A stretch of 64,000 nt of DNA, taken from the IMG/VR virus record IMGVR_UViG_3300042914_003164, positions 45,691 to 109,690 of that record; one strand, written 5' to 3'. Below are positions 28,685 through 36,615 of this stretch, piece by piece. Made by a program: the position numbers and the translations under genes. Numbering within the stretch: position 1 is the first letter of the stretch; each line of letters opens with the position of its first letter. The stretch comes from a virus. Below the pieces are notes generated by a model. It saw nothing but the letters and a program-made list of their open reading frames with translations, did not search any database and was not told where the DNA came from.

Positions 28685-28691
28685 GCGGACA
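28674..28691 (+). repeat. Hairpin at the 3' end of the variable region
   Basis: Perfect 7-bp inverted repeat (TGTCCGC / GCGGACA) around a four-base loop GTGA that contains the TGA stop of the adhesin. In Bordetella phage BPP-1 a GC-rich hairpin with a 4-nt loop just downstream of the variable repeat is needed for efficient retrohoming; the size and place here are alike. Confidence 0.65.
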
Positions 28692-28736
28692 TGCAATGAC
28701 CACCCTGCTTCAGATCCTCGAACAGATCAGAATCGT

Positions 28737-28862
28737 ATGCCCTACATAATCCGCTTCACCGCTGGAGTTGCGCTGAAAATCCTCAAGGTCACACCACGAG
28801 AGGCCATCGGCTACGGCCTCAGCAAGGAAGACGCACAGCGGCTGGAGGCAATCGCCACGTAA
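28737..28862 (+). CDS. Small hypothetical protein after the adhesin
   Basis: 41 residues from ATG 28737; an upstream in-frame start lies within the adhesin gene. Basic, helical, ending in SKEDAQRLEAIAT. Not recognisable as a DGR accessory protein (Avd is longer and has a four-helix pattern). Low-certainty gene. Confidence 0.35.
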   Translation: MPYIIRFTAGVALKILKVTPREAIGYGLSKEDAQRLEAIAT

Positions 28863-28944
28863 GGTGTGTGCAGCCCTTGAAGCGGAGAGTTAGGCGTCCC
28901 CGACTACCAGGCCCCATAATTCCCCAACAATCCACCACCACCTC

Positions 28945-28976
28945 ACCGGGCGCCGCGCTAACGGCCCCGGTTTTTT
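28945..28976 (+). terminator. Rho-independent terminator of the late region
   Basis: ACCGGG...CCCGGT stem extended inward by GCCG/CGGC with one bulged C and a six-base loop, followed by six T. Strong intrinsic terminator for the rightward adhesin genes, 20 bases before the convergent leftward gene. Confidence 0.9.
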
Positions 28977-28995
28977 GTGTAACAGAGTGACTCCG

Positions 28996-29913
28996 CTAAA
29001 AAACTATAGGTGACGCGATTCTGTCAATAAAAGCACGATCTCCCGCAAGACTCGCCTGATCACGCAAAAAGGTCCCCCTGAAGCCCGCCATAAGCAGGAT
29101 GTCATGCCCCTGTTTCACTGCTGCTTGCAGACCCTGAACATTGCTGTTGAGTGGCCATGAGTGATCGGTGTCGAGTATTACAGCCTCTTTGGTATTTCTG
29201 AACTGCCCTTGATTGATTGCCGTGGCAGTAGGGCCAAACCAATCAGCCCCCGTTCTTTTCATCCATCTGGCCTCATTTTGCCCCCTAGATGCGCGGATCC
29301 CGCGTGCATAACTAACACCAATGAGTTTATCACTCCATTTTTTCACCCATTTAACAACCTGACCCTGAAACCATCTAGTGGATGACGCCATGAGTTCATT
29401 GCCCACCTCAAAAACTACGTTGTCTCGATTGGCAAGTGTTTCCACACTACGCCTTACGTGCGCACGTTGATACCTGTTCCACCTGCCTTTTGTGTGAACT
29501 TGATCGTGGCTCTTTGGCCCGAGACCGTTGAAAGCATGGGTCTCCCAAGCCTTTGGAAAAATATCAGGAATGGATCCCTCAAAAAGGCTTACAACGGCAA
29601 CTATGTTGCGCCTTTCTGCCGCTGCAACAGCTTTGTCTAGGCGGTGATAGTATGCGCCATTAAGCGAACCATCCTTCTTCCACGGCAAATCTTTAACCAT
29701 TATCGTTCCGCGTGAATTTGAGCCCCACAGGCTACCATCAGCAATCATTGCTTTATTCTCAACAGTCCATAGCTTGGTGACATTGCCGGTGATCCTGTCA
29801 ATACCAACAGTCTCTCCGTTCATCCTCTGAACAGTGTTCCATGTGTGGTCGCCAGCCAAGCGGATTGGCTTGCCTTTCCAGCGAAAACCTGAATTTTTTA
29901 TGGACAAGGCCAT
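28996..29913 (-). CDS. Glycoside hydrolase-like TIM-barrel protein
   Basis: 305 residues, leftward, last gene of the nucleotide/sigma operon. Starts with a short strand and WKGKPIRLAGDHTWN, then an alternating beta/alpha layout; VVFEVGNEL carries the Glu expected for the acid/base of clan GH-A barrels, and AVILDTDHSW matches a conserved Asp-Thr-Asp-His motif of cellulase-like families annotated as DUF6298 or similar. No signal peptide. It could be a capsule or slime depolymerase, or could alter host storage glycan. Substrate unknown. Confidence 0.65.
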   Translation of the reverse strand: MALSIKNSGFRWKGKPIRLAGDHTWNTVQRMNGETVGIDRITGNVTKLWTVENKAMIADGSLWGSNSRGTIMVKDLPWKKDGSLNGAYYHRLDKAVAAAERRNIVAVVSLFEGSIPDIFPKAWETHAFNGLGPKSHDQVHTKGRWNRYQRAHVRRSVETLANRDNVVFEVGNELMASSTRWFQGQVVKWVKKWSDKLIGVSYARGIRASRGQNEARWMKRTGADWFGPTATAINQGQFRNTKEAVILDTDHSWPLNSNVQGLQAAVKQGHDILLMAGFRGTFLRDQASLAGDRAFIDRIASPIVF

Positions 29914-29953
29914 GGTTAGCAGTCATACAACCAACACCGTAGGCGATTAAGCC

Positions 29954-30892
29954 TCAAACTGCAGTAATTGAAAAGCTTTTTACAATAAATCTAAGCTTGT
30001 TAGTGATGATCTGCAGTTTTTCCCTTACCGCTTGAGGAGTGCATCCAATTTGCTCAGCTATTTCTTTTGTGGAGAGCTGGTCTTCGCCTATTCCATACTT
30101 TTGCTTTATTATTTGTTGCTCTGACTTCGTTAAAGCATTTATCGTCATCAATAGAAAGTTAATCTTTTCGCAGGTATCCTCGTTTTCTCTTATCTCAGAC
30201 TCAACGTCAGCGCTAATAATATCTGCCAGCGAGCAGGTGTCTCTGAGGTTTGCCCTTCCGCCACTTGGTTTGAGGTCAAAAGAGATTATTACGGGATTCA
30301 AGGCCACTGCTGTTTGTATCTTCTCCGGGCTCTCTTCGTTAATAGCTTCGGCTATCTCAGTAAAAGATGGCTCTCGCATCAGCTCTGCGGAAAGCCTCGC
30401 TTTTGCCTCTTTCGCTTGCTTGATAGTCCTCTGTATATGCGCTGGGACCTTGATAGCACCTTCTTGTGATTCAATTGCTCTTGTTATGGCCTGTCTGATC
30501 CACCAGTAAGCGTATGTACTGAACTTGTAGCCCCTGCTTGGCTCAAACTTTTCCGCTGCTCTTGCCAAGCCTATAGCACCCTCCTGCATTAAATCCTGCA
30601 AAGTCATGTGAACTTGCCTTGCCTGAGACTTTTTTGCAATCGTGACTACAAGCCGCATGTTGGCCGAAATCATGCGATTTCTGGCTTTCAGTCCCCTCCT
30701 GGCAATTCTTCTTGACTGCGGATCAAGAGCCTTTAGCGATTCAGCAAGATTTGCGTCTGATACCTGATCAGCAATTTGATTCTCCCTCAAAAGCCTCATC
30801 ATCTCCTGAACCTGCGTACCAAGGATTATCTCTTCGTCGCAAGTCAGAAGAGGGACTCGCGCTACATCACGCATGTAGTCCTCGAAGCTCAT
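29954..30892 (-). CDS. RNA polymerase sigma factor, group 2 sigma-70 family
   Basis: 312 residues. Region 1.2 (EDYMRDVARVPLLTCDEEIILG...QEMM), region 2 (ANMRLVVTIAKK, DLMQEGAIGLARAAEKFEPSRGYKFSTYAYWWIRQAI, the -10 recognition and melting helices), region 3 (VPAHIQRTIKQ) and region 4 (STKEIAEQIGCTPQAVREKL, the -35 helix-turn-helix) are all present in order, so it should be a complete promoter-specificity subunit. The N-terminal pattern is that of cyanobacterial SigB/C/D-type factors, which suggests capture from the host. ATG overlaps the ThyX stop. It probably directs host RNA polymerase to phage promoters. Confidence 0.93.
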   Translation of the reverse strand: MSFEDYMRDVARVPLLTCDEEIILGTQVQEMMRLLRENQIADQVSDANLAESLKALDPQSRRIARRGLKARNRMISANMRLVVTIAKKSQARQVHMTLQDLMQEGAIGLARAAEKFEPSRGYKFSTYAYWWIRQAITRAIESQEGAIKVPAHIQRTIKQAKEAKARLSAELMREPSFTEIAEAINEESPEKIQTAVALNPVIISFDLKPSGGRANLRDTCSLADIISADVESEIRENEDTCEKINFLLMTINALTKSEQQIIKQKYGIGEDQLSTKEIAEQIGCTPQAVREKLQIITNKLRFIVKSFSITAV

Positions 30893-31635
30893 GGCGCCAA
30901 CCTTGCTTTCGAGTAGCGATGCTTTTCATACCATCCAGCAAGCTCTGGCATCCAATCACGAAACTCTTCCATTAAGAGTTCGCATAGCTGTCGAATCTCA
31001 AGCTGGGCGTCAAGTTTGCTCCTTAGATCAAAGAAGTGCATCAATGACCGAGCATTGAAGCTAACAACAAAGTGCTGCCTTGTATCAAATGGGATAATGG
31101 ATCGCGCTTGCTCCTCCGGGCTGCCAGCTCTAATTCGCCTTGCATAAAGAATTGCAGAAATAAGGCAATGCTCTAGGTCTGCATCACGGTCTATTTTGTC
31201 ATAAATGTACCTTTTGCCATTGCGATCTCTGTACTCTCCCACTGGCCTAAGATAGAAGACTTCCTCCAGTCCTCTTGTTCCATTAGCCACATCACAGATG
31301 CGCTTGCCGGAGTACCTAAAAGATTGCACGTCCCAGGAAGTTGATACCCTGTGAGTGCGACCTTGTTGCATCACGGAATGTGGAAACCATCCCACACTAA
31401 ACGTGATCTGGGGATGCTCGTAAGGCCCCATGTGACCCTTTTCGCCAGCAAGTAGATTCCTCACGCAAATCTCTGCAGCTTTTCCTTCCTCCGGCGGCTC
31501 CTCGTCTCCAACAAAATCCTCGCTGTAGTCTTGGTGCATTGCGTACCAGACCACTTGATTTGGATTTGGAGTTCTTGTGAGAGTCTTTACCTTGAAAAAT
31601 GGATCCACGGCGGGGTCGTGGCTGGGGGCAGCCAA
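30889..31635 (-). CDS. thyX: Flavin-dependent thymidylate synthase ThyX
   Basis: 248 residues. Makes dTMP from dUMP using FAD, NADPH and methylene-tetrahydrofolate. The ThyX signature appears as RTHRVSTSWDVQSFRYS (residues 93-109); the first His of the textbook RHRxxS motif is Thr here, while the downstream Arg, Ser, Gln-Ser and Arg-Tyr are kept. FNARSLMHFFDLR and AQLEIRQLCE supply the C-terminal flavin and dUMP contacts. Common in cyanophages. Encoded with dCTP deaminase in one operon, giving a route from dCTP to dTMP. Confidence 0.95.
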   Translation of the reverse strand: MAAPSHDPAVDPFFKVKTLTRTPNPNQVVWYAMHQDYSEDFVGDEEPPEEGKAAEICVRNLLAGEKGHMGPYEHPQITFSVGWFPHSVMQQGRTHRVSTSWDVQSFRYSGKRICDVANGTRGLEEVFYLRPVGEYRDRNGKRYIYDKIDRDADLEHCLISAILYARRIRAGSPEEQARSIIPFDTRQHFVVSFNARSLMHFFDLRSKLDAQLEIRQLCELLMEEFRDWMPELAGWYEKHRYSKARLAP

Positions 31636-31678
31636 ACCCTACTGACGGGCAAACGCAACTGTCAACACCGAGACCGGC

Positions 31679-32020
31679 CTAAGGCGTCCCAGTCTGCTGG
31701 TCGTTGTTTTGATGGACGGCGTAAATCGCCACCGATATACTGCCCGCGCCAACCAGCAGGGAGATGATCAGAGGGAGTGCCCAGCTGGCCAGTGAGAACC
31801 CGCCTGACTGCCTGCTGTAGTTGGTCTCCAGTGCCTGGATGCGATCGGTCAGCCGGTCGGTCCTTTCGGACTCTTTGTCGATCCGCGAGGACTGCAGGTT
31901 CAGGCGATCCAAGGTGGCTGCCGCCCCAACTTCAATAGCTTGGTGGACAGATGTGAGCTGGCCCTTCAGCTCGCCCAGGAGGACCCAGATCCTCTCGTTT
32001 TGATCGCTTGCTGAATCCAC
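31679..32020 (-). CDS. Coiled-coil protein with C-terminal membrane anchor
   Basis: 113 residues. Residues 1-70 form a heptad-rich helix (LDRLNLQSSRIDKESERTDRL) and residues about 78-100 a single transmembrane segment, with a short polar tail. The layout is that of XhlA/hemolysin-like phage proteins, which work with a holin, but it sits in an early-type operon, not near the lysin. A membrane tether for another operon product is equally possible. Confidence 0.6.
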   Translation of the reverse strand: MDSASDQNERIWVLLGELKGQLTSVHQAIEVGAAATLDRLNLQSSRIDKESERTDRLTDRIQALETNYSRQSGGFSLASWALPLIISLLVGAGSISVAIYAVHQNNDQQTGTP

Positions 32021-32100
32021 GAGGCCGGTGCCGACACAGCACTGTATCGAGCCGTCCAGACCAGTTCACGAAAAGTAACAATAAACGGCAATGTATCAGG

Positions 32101-32691
32101 CTACACCTTTGCAAAGGTCACGAATTCGGGCTGATTTTGGTACTTGCCATGCCTATCGCTGTAAGATGTCAAACAGTCCTCACCCTCAAAAAACAAAAGC
32201 TGGCAAACTCCTTCGTCAACGTAAAGCCTACAATCGGCGCTCGATGCGTTACTGAACTCAAGCGTGAGGTGCCCTTCCCACTCGGCTTCTGCTGGTGTTG
32301 TATTTGCGATAATCCCAAGTCTTGCGTAAGTGCTTTTGCCGAGGCACACTACTGTGATATTCCTCGGTACTCTTAGCTTTTCAACCGCAACTCCAAGTCC
32401 GTAAGAATGAGCTGGCAGGACAAAGAAAGTGCCATTAGCGTCAGAATGTAAATGTGCAAGCTCAAGGTTTGCAGTGTTGAAGTTTTTGGGGTCGATGACT
32501 GTTCCTGGGATGTGCCGGAAGATCCTAAAGTCATTGGAAGAGAGCCTGATGTCGTAGCCATAGGAGCCTGTTCCATAGGACAGCAAACCAAGTGAACGAC
32601 TTTCATCGAAACGGACCATCCCCTTTTCAAAGGGGGAGATCATGCCGTTGTTAACTGACTGCTCAATAATCCACTTATCACTCTTTAGCAT
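32101..32691 (-). CDS. dcd: dCTP deaminase
   Basis: 196 residues, trimeric dUTPase superfamily. Converts dCTP to dUTP, feeding dUMP to ThyX. Key segments: GSYGYDIRL (residues 42-50), GKSTYARLGIIANTTP (118-133), then WEGHLTLEFSN with the catalytic Glu in TLEF (E145), and VCQLLFF near the end. Length is typical. The gene starts one base after the previous leftward stop. Whether it also hydrolyses dUTP (bifunctional type) cannot be told by eye. Confidence 0.92.
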   Translation of the reverse strand: MLKSDKWIIEQSVNNGMISPFEKGMVRFDESRSLGLLSYGTGSYGYDIRLSSNDFRIFRHIPGTVIDPKNFNTANLELAHLHSDANGTFFVLPAHSYGLGVAVEKLRVPRNITVVCLGKSTYARLGIIANTTPAEAEWEGHLTLEFSNASSADCRLYVDEGVCQLLFFEGEDCLTSYSDRHGKYQNQPEFVTFAKV

Positions 32692-32955
32692 TTAACCAGG
32701 GATCCTAAGTTGACGATGGTTTCCGCTTCCAGTATCGCTTGCCAGTGGCCTAGTTGACAAGTGGGGCAAGCAAAACTCAAGCTGCTCGTTACCAAGTACA
32801 CATCCATACACATCACAGGAAAACGTGTAAATATTTCCAGAGGGAAACTTTGATGTCTTTGTTGTTGTTTCGATGTAATTGATTGTCATGCCTTTGTCAC
32901 CAAAATATCTTGGGTAAACCGTTTGACCGACTTTCGGGGGAGATGGCTTCAGCAT
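32692..32955 (-). CDS. Small protein heading the leftward operon
   Basis: 87 residues if started at the ATG whose complement lies at 32953-32955 (MLKPSPPKVGQTVYP); the frame is open further up to 33066. Basic and beta-rich (VGQTVYPRYFGDKGMTINYIE), similar in style to small SH3-like proteins, with three Cys. First gene of the operon leading to dcd, ThyX and the sigma factor. Function unknown. Confidence 0.5.
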   Translation of the reverse strand: MLKPSPPKVGQTVYPRYFGDKGMTINYIETTTKTSKFPSGNIYTFSCDVYGCVLGNEQLEFCLPHLSTRPLASDTGSGNHRQLRIPG

Positions 32956-33204
32956 TGTTGCTATTTGGCTGTTGGGCGGGCCGAATGGGTTGAAATGCTC
33001 AGGTTTGCATCGGCTACAGACATGGTAGCGCGACAACAAACAAAATTCCACGCCCTGCCCGCTCAAATCCGCTGCAGCGTGCAGCAGGGATGCTCAGCCT
33101 GGCCCCAAGGGCTCGCCATTGGCGCCCAGGAGCCCGAGGCAGACCCCTTGACCGGCCCGAGGGGGGATTGACCGCTCGACTCGCCCTAGGAGCCCGCGCA
33201 GCCG

Positions 33205-33239
33205 GAGATAACTGGAGGTGACAGCCTGCCAGTTATCTC
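33205..33239. promoter_or_regulatory. Inverted repeat, operator candidate
   Basis: GAGATAACTGG (33205-33215) and CCAGTTATCTC (33229-33239) are perfect 11-bp arms with a 13-base spacer. No T-run follows, so an operator or mRNA structure is more likely than a terminator. Confidence 0.7.
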
Positions 33240-33260
33240 TCTATGGCCGGGGTGTTTTAA
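33232..33260 (-). promoter_or_regulatory. Possible leftward promoter inside the operator
   Basis: On the minus strand TTAAAA (33255-33260) and GATAAC (33232-33237) are 17 bases apart, each matching four of six sigma-70 positions. The -10 lies in one arm of the inverted repeat, so a protein bound there would block it. Confidence 0.4.
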
Positions 33261-33359
33261 CTCGCCTATGAGGATCCCCATGCCCAATCTACCACGTAAT
33301 TCCGGCAGGGCGCGACTGCAGCCATTTCCGCTCGACCCCCTTGGGGCGCCCTGAGGGGC

Positions 33360-33388
33360 TTGACAACCTGCAAAGAAGGTAATACCCT
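33360..33388 (+). promoter_or_regulatory. Rightward sigma-70-type promoter
   Basis: TTGACA (33360-33365), 17-base spacer, TACCCT (33383-33388). The start codon of the RHH gene lies 22 bases after the -10. Confidence 0.75.
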
Positions 33389-33410
33389 CAAATAGCCAGT
33401 CTATCGGTTT

Positions 33411-33575
33411 ATGGCCAGAACAACTATTTACATTCCCGACAAAATTTATCTTGATCTGGTCAAGGAGCAACAAAATGAAAGATTGACTTTTTCGGGAGTT
33501 TGCTCGGAAGCCTTCAAAACTTATTTGAGGCAAAAACGCAAAAAAGCGGAATCTGCAATGTTGAATGAACAATAA
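33411..33575 (+). CDS. Ribbon-helix-helix DNA-binding protein
   Basis: 54 residues. The N-terminal strand RTTIYIPDKIY followed by helix LDLVKEQQNE, turn and helix SGVCSEAFKTYLRQ fits the Arc/CopG/MetJ ribbon-helix-helix fold; the C-terminus is a basic tail (KRKKAE). It has its own promoter, sits beside a perfect inverted repeat and is followed by a terminator, the usual layout of an autoregulated phage repressor or early regulator. The target is unknown; the nearby inverted repeat is the first candidate. Confidence 0.8.
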   Translation: MARTTIYIPDKIYLDLVKEQQNERLTFSGVCSEAFKTYLRQKRKKAESAMLNEQ

Positions 33576-33604
33576 AAAGCCCCCGCTGGCAAGGCAGGGG
33601 CTTA
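33576..33604 (+). terminator. Intrinsic terminator after the RHH gene
   Basis: AAGCCCC and GGGGCTT arms around a short inner GC/GC stem, followed by a T-rich stretch (ATCTCTTT). It isolates the regulator gene from the replication genes downstream. Confidence 0.7.
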
Positions 33605-33664
33605 TCTCTTTACCCAGCCAGATCGTAGCGCACCACCGATCAAAAGGCAAGCACTTCAACCCAA

Positions 33665-34732
33665 ATGGCAACCCAGGAAAAGACTGTTGTTTTTAGGTCC
33701 TTATCAGCTCGTGACAGATTCACCCTTGTAGCTAATGCAGCTTTAAGGGATCCGCGTATCAGCTACAGGGCCAAGGGAATTCTTGCAACATGCTTGTCGC
33801 TCCCTCAAGATTTTGAATTTACAAGAAAGTGGATTGAAGAGCATGGCACGGAAGGTCGTGATTCAATTATTGCAGCGCTAAAAGAACTTAGAGGCTACGG
33901 CTACTTAGAAAACATTAAAGAAAAAGATTCGCGAGGTCGAATTTTGGGTGAATTTTACAGGTTCTCCGATGAGCCAGCCCCGGCCCAGGCACCCGAAAAG
34001 CCCCCCTTCGAGCCCTCTGACCGGCGCCCTGAAAAACCGGCGTCCGGGTTTCCAGTACGCCGGTCCCCCGATGAGGCCCCAAAAAACTCTGTCACAGTAC
34101 CGTTATGTCCCAAATCGACTGCGGCAACAGATGATTTGCGCGATTCTGAAGGGATTGTGAACGAAGGGGTTGACAGGGTGGGTAGATTACCCGCGTACCG
34201 TGTCGGTGCGGGAAACATCAGTAACGGAAGAACGGAGTCAGGCATCTCCTGCCTTCCAAGCAACCCCGGCCTTCAGGGTTCAGGAAGCTCTCAGCCAGAG
34301 AGGCAAGGAAGCCTCCAGCTAGAGAGGCAACCTGGCTTAAGTGTCTTAAAAACCCCCACGGTTGGGGAAGGTGTCGGGAAGGAGTCTGAGGAAACCCCTA
34401 GGAAACCCCTTGTAATTTCGGATTCTCTTCACATTCCCGCTTGGCTTCAGCCATATAAGCCTTACTTGCTGAAATGGCTGGAGAACAGGAAAAAGAAGCA
34501 TAAGCTGGATCCAGAATTTACAAAGTTCACGTTAAACGGATTAACGTATGCAAGGGATCTTGGTGTTCTTGCTGAGTATTGTGAGTATTCTGCTGAAATG
34601 AACTGGAGGTCTCTTGGTTTTGCAGGCCATAAAGAGTTAATACAGAAGCTTGCAAAAGAACACGGCAAAGCCATAAAACCAGAAAAGCCTGTCATGGCTG
34701 ATATTGTCTATACCCTTGGCGTTAACAAATGA
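33665..34732 (+). CDS. Replication initiator or helicase-loader protein
   Basis: 355 residues. Residues about 18-105 form a winged-helix domain with the phage-replication layout FTLVANAALRDPRISYRAKGIL ... FTRKWIEEHGTEGRDSIIAALKELRGYGYL. A long Pro/Ser-rich linker (about 110-245) leads to a helical C-terminal domain (residues about 255-345). Directly followed by DnaB helicase with an ATGA overlap, so a role in origin binding or helicase loading is likely. Confidence 0.8.
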   Translation: MATQEKTVVFRSLSARDRFTLVANAALRDPRISYRAKGILATCLSLPQDFEFTRKWIEEHGTEGRDSIIAALKELRGYGYLENIKEKDSRGRILGEFYRFSDEPAPAQAPEKPPFEPSDRRPEKPASGFPVRRSPDEAPKNSVTVPLCPKSTAATDDLRDSEGIVNEGVDRVGRLPAYRVGAGNISNGRTESGISCLPSNPGLQGSGSSQPERQGSLQLERQPGLSVLKTPTVGEGVGKESEETPRKPLVISDSLHIPAWLQPYKPYLLKWLENRKKKHKLDPEFTKFTLNGLTYARDLGVLAEYCEYSAEMNWRSLGFAGHKELIQKLAKEHGKAIKPEKPVMADIVYTLGVNK

Positions 34733-36165
34733 AAGCGGCAGAAGCCTCTCAAGTTATCTCCCAGATGAGAACCTGGGATACATCAGAAGTTGAAGACTCT
34801 TTTCTTGCTTCTTGTGTGTATTTTCTTGAAAATCAAATTGGCTCAGCCGATCAACTTTGTGAAATAGTTGCAAGCGTTAACAAGGAATGGTTTAGCCATG
34901 CTCACAAGAAAGCTGTCTTCTATGTTGTAAGGAGAATTGTTCTAGGATCTGGAGATACCGCCTTTGTCATTCCTGGCAGTATTGCCATGATGGCAGAAAA
35001 GATTCTTGTTGCTGGTGGTCATGTAAAAGAATGTGAGCATATTCAATCTGTTACCAACTGTCCTTCCCTATTTTTTGACGTTCAATCGCTTGCTAGTATT
35101 ATTCCGCTCTGGCGTATAAAGCTAATAAGAAGACAGCTAAGGGACAACGCAGAACAGATTATTGACTTGCTTGATGCAGATCCAGATCCAGAGGTATTTG
35201 AAAATCAAATTCCAAATCTTATAGAAGCTCAGCAAGAAACCTGGCACAACGCTTCTGTGTCAGGTCAGAGCGGTGCAAGCTGGGAGGAAACAATCGAGAA
35301 TGTGCTAATGCCCTTGCCAGATGACATTTCCATGTCAACTGGTTTGAAGGTTTTAGACGAGGAGATACAGGGTGGAATCGCAAAAAGATACTCTGTCTAC
35401 TCGGGCAGGCTAATAGTTATCGCAGCTAGGCCGTCTATGGGTAAAACAGCTGTCTCTGTTTGCATTGCAACAAGTCTTGCGCGGTATTCTGGTGATGTTG
35501 CCTTTTTCAGTCTTGAGATGTCAACTGAGCAGGTTCGTTACAGGGCGATAGCCTGCTATGACTACCTTACTCTTAAAGATAATTCTAATTTGACAAATCC
35601 AATTAGGCTCGGGAATCTGCGCCACAGGTCATACACGCCAGATCAGCGCCAAAGACTTCAAGCTATTGGGGGATCCGGTTTTATACAAAGATTTCATATC
35701 TTTGATATACCAGAAAGCCTTAGTACCATTGCTGCAAAGATTAAGCTCTTGTGCAAAACAAGGAAAAATCTTTCCGCTATCTTTATTGATTACCTTCAGT
35801 TGATTGATGGCTGCTCCGGCGATGCAACAAACTCTGAAGCATCAAAAATTGGTGACGTAACAAAAGCCCTTAAGCGACTTGCAAGGTCTTTTGGCATAGA
35901 CATTATTCTCTTAAGTCAGCTCAACCGAGGAGTTGAAAACAGAAATGACAAGATGCCAAACCTTGCTGATCTTAGAGCGTCTGGCCGCATTGAAGAGGAC
36001 TCCGATATTGTTATGTTCCTACTTCGACCATACTATTACGACAAAGAAAAGGATCCCTATGAACTTGCTATTGGTGTAGCAAAGAACCGCGAGGGAAATT
36101 GCGGCGTTTTACAGTGCAGTATTGAGGTTCAGAGTTCCGTCGTTTTTGACCGTACATTTCGATGA
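34729..36165 (+). CDS. dnaB: Replicative DnaB-type helicase
   Basis: 478 residues. A helical N-terminal domain is followed by a RecA-like ATPase: Walker A AARPSMGKTA (232-241), Walker B FIDYLQLI, the Q/Arg motif LLSQLNRGVENR and SGRIEEDSDIVMFL, all in DnaB order. Unwinds the fork and recruits primase. Overlaps the loader gene upstream and a small gene downstream, each by ATGA. No separate primase gene is visible in the window. Confidence 0.95.
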   Translation: MKAAEASQVISQMRTWDTSEVEDSFLASCVYFLENQIGSADQLCEIVASVNKEWFSHAHKKAVFYVVRRIVLGSGDTAFVIPGSIAMMAEKILVAGGHVKECEHIQSVTNCPSLFFDVQSLASIIPLWRIKLIRRQLRDNAEQIIDLLDADPDPEVFENQIPNLIEAQQETWHNASVSGQSGASWEETIENVLMPLPDDISMSTGLKVLDEEIQGGIAKRYSVYSGRLIVIAARPSMGKTAVSVCIATSLARYSGDVAFFSLEMSTEQVRYRAIACYDYLTLKDNSNLTNPIRLGNLRHRSYTPDQRQRLQAIGGSGFIQRFHIFDIPESLSTIAAKIKLLCKTRKNLSAIFIDYLQLIDGCSGDATNSEASKIGDVTKALKRLARSFGIDIILLSQLNRGVENRNDKMPNLADLRASGRIEEDSDIVMFLLRPYYYDKEKDPYELAIGVAKNREGNCGVLQCSIEVQSSVVFDRTFR

Positions 36166-36371
36166 AAAAAGTTCAAATCTCCTCTGCGCCTGACTGGGCG
36201 GCAATCTTTGCTAAACGCCCGGACCTTGAGGCACCTGGCTACCAAGAAATTCTTGCTCAAGTTAGGTCAAAACAGCCTGATTACGAGGCCCAGAGAATCA
36301 GGGAAAAAATGCAGCAAATCCACAAGGAAAAAACCAGCGCTAAAAACAGAAATAAGAACAGAAAGAAATAG
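36162..36371 (+). CDS. Small basic protein of the replication operon
   Basis: 69 residues, ATGA-coupled to dnaB. Helical with a highly basic C-terminus (KNRNKNRKK). Could bind nucleic acid or modulate the helicase; no family recognised. Confidence 0.6.
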   Translation: MKKVQISSAPDWAAIFAKRPDLEAPGYQEILAQVRSKQPDYEAQRIREKMQQIHKEKTSAKNRNKNRKK

Positions 36372-36375
36372 ACTA

Positions 36376-36537
36376 TCAGTGTTGCCAAATGGCGTTGATT
36401 CTGTTTTCTGCGTCAATGATTGCTGGGGCGAGAGCTGGCAGGCATTGCGGCGCATTGAGCAAAATCGTCTGCCTAATTTCAGCCATGTCCTTCAACAGCG
36501 CATGGATATTCGCTGGAATCTTCACGGAAGTTTCCAT
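36376..36537 (-). CDS. Small leftward protein of the antisense island
   Basis: 53 residues: begins METSVKIPANIHALLKDMAE and continues as one helical domain ending INAIWQH. Runs opposite to the replication genes and ends four bases before the stop of the rightward small gene. Composition looks like a real protein. Function unknown. Confidence 0.55.
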   Translation of the reverse strand: METSVKIPANIHALLKDMAEIRQTILLNAPQCLPALAPAIIDAENRINAIWQH

Positions 36538-36615
36538 GTGATTTGTTCTGTTGTGGTGCCACTCCAGCTACTCGCCTGGCCGGGAGAGGCGTTTGCCTGT
36601 CAAGCCTAGCCTCGC

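Larger units (their letters stand above)
32956..33410. promoter_or_regulatory. Divergent control region
   Basis: 455 bases between the leftward operon and the rightward RHH gene. It holds an 11-bp inverted repeat (33205-33239), a likely rightward promoter (33360-33388), a possible leftward promoter (33232-33260) and two similar C/G-rich blocks, 33141-33173 and 33335-33365. Each block runs CCCCTTG, then GCCC, then GAGGGG, then TTGAC. No convincing additional gene was seen in it. Confidence 0.6.

Noticed and set aside
28696-28749. 17-codon frame just after the adhesin as a DGR accessory gene
   Set aside because: Far too short for Avd or any known accessory protein.
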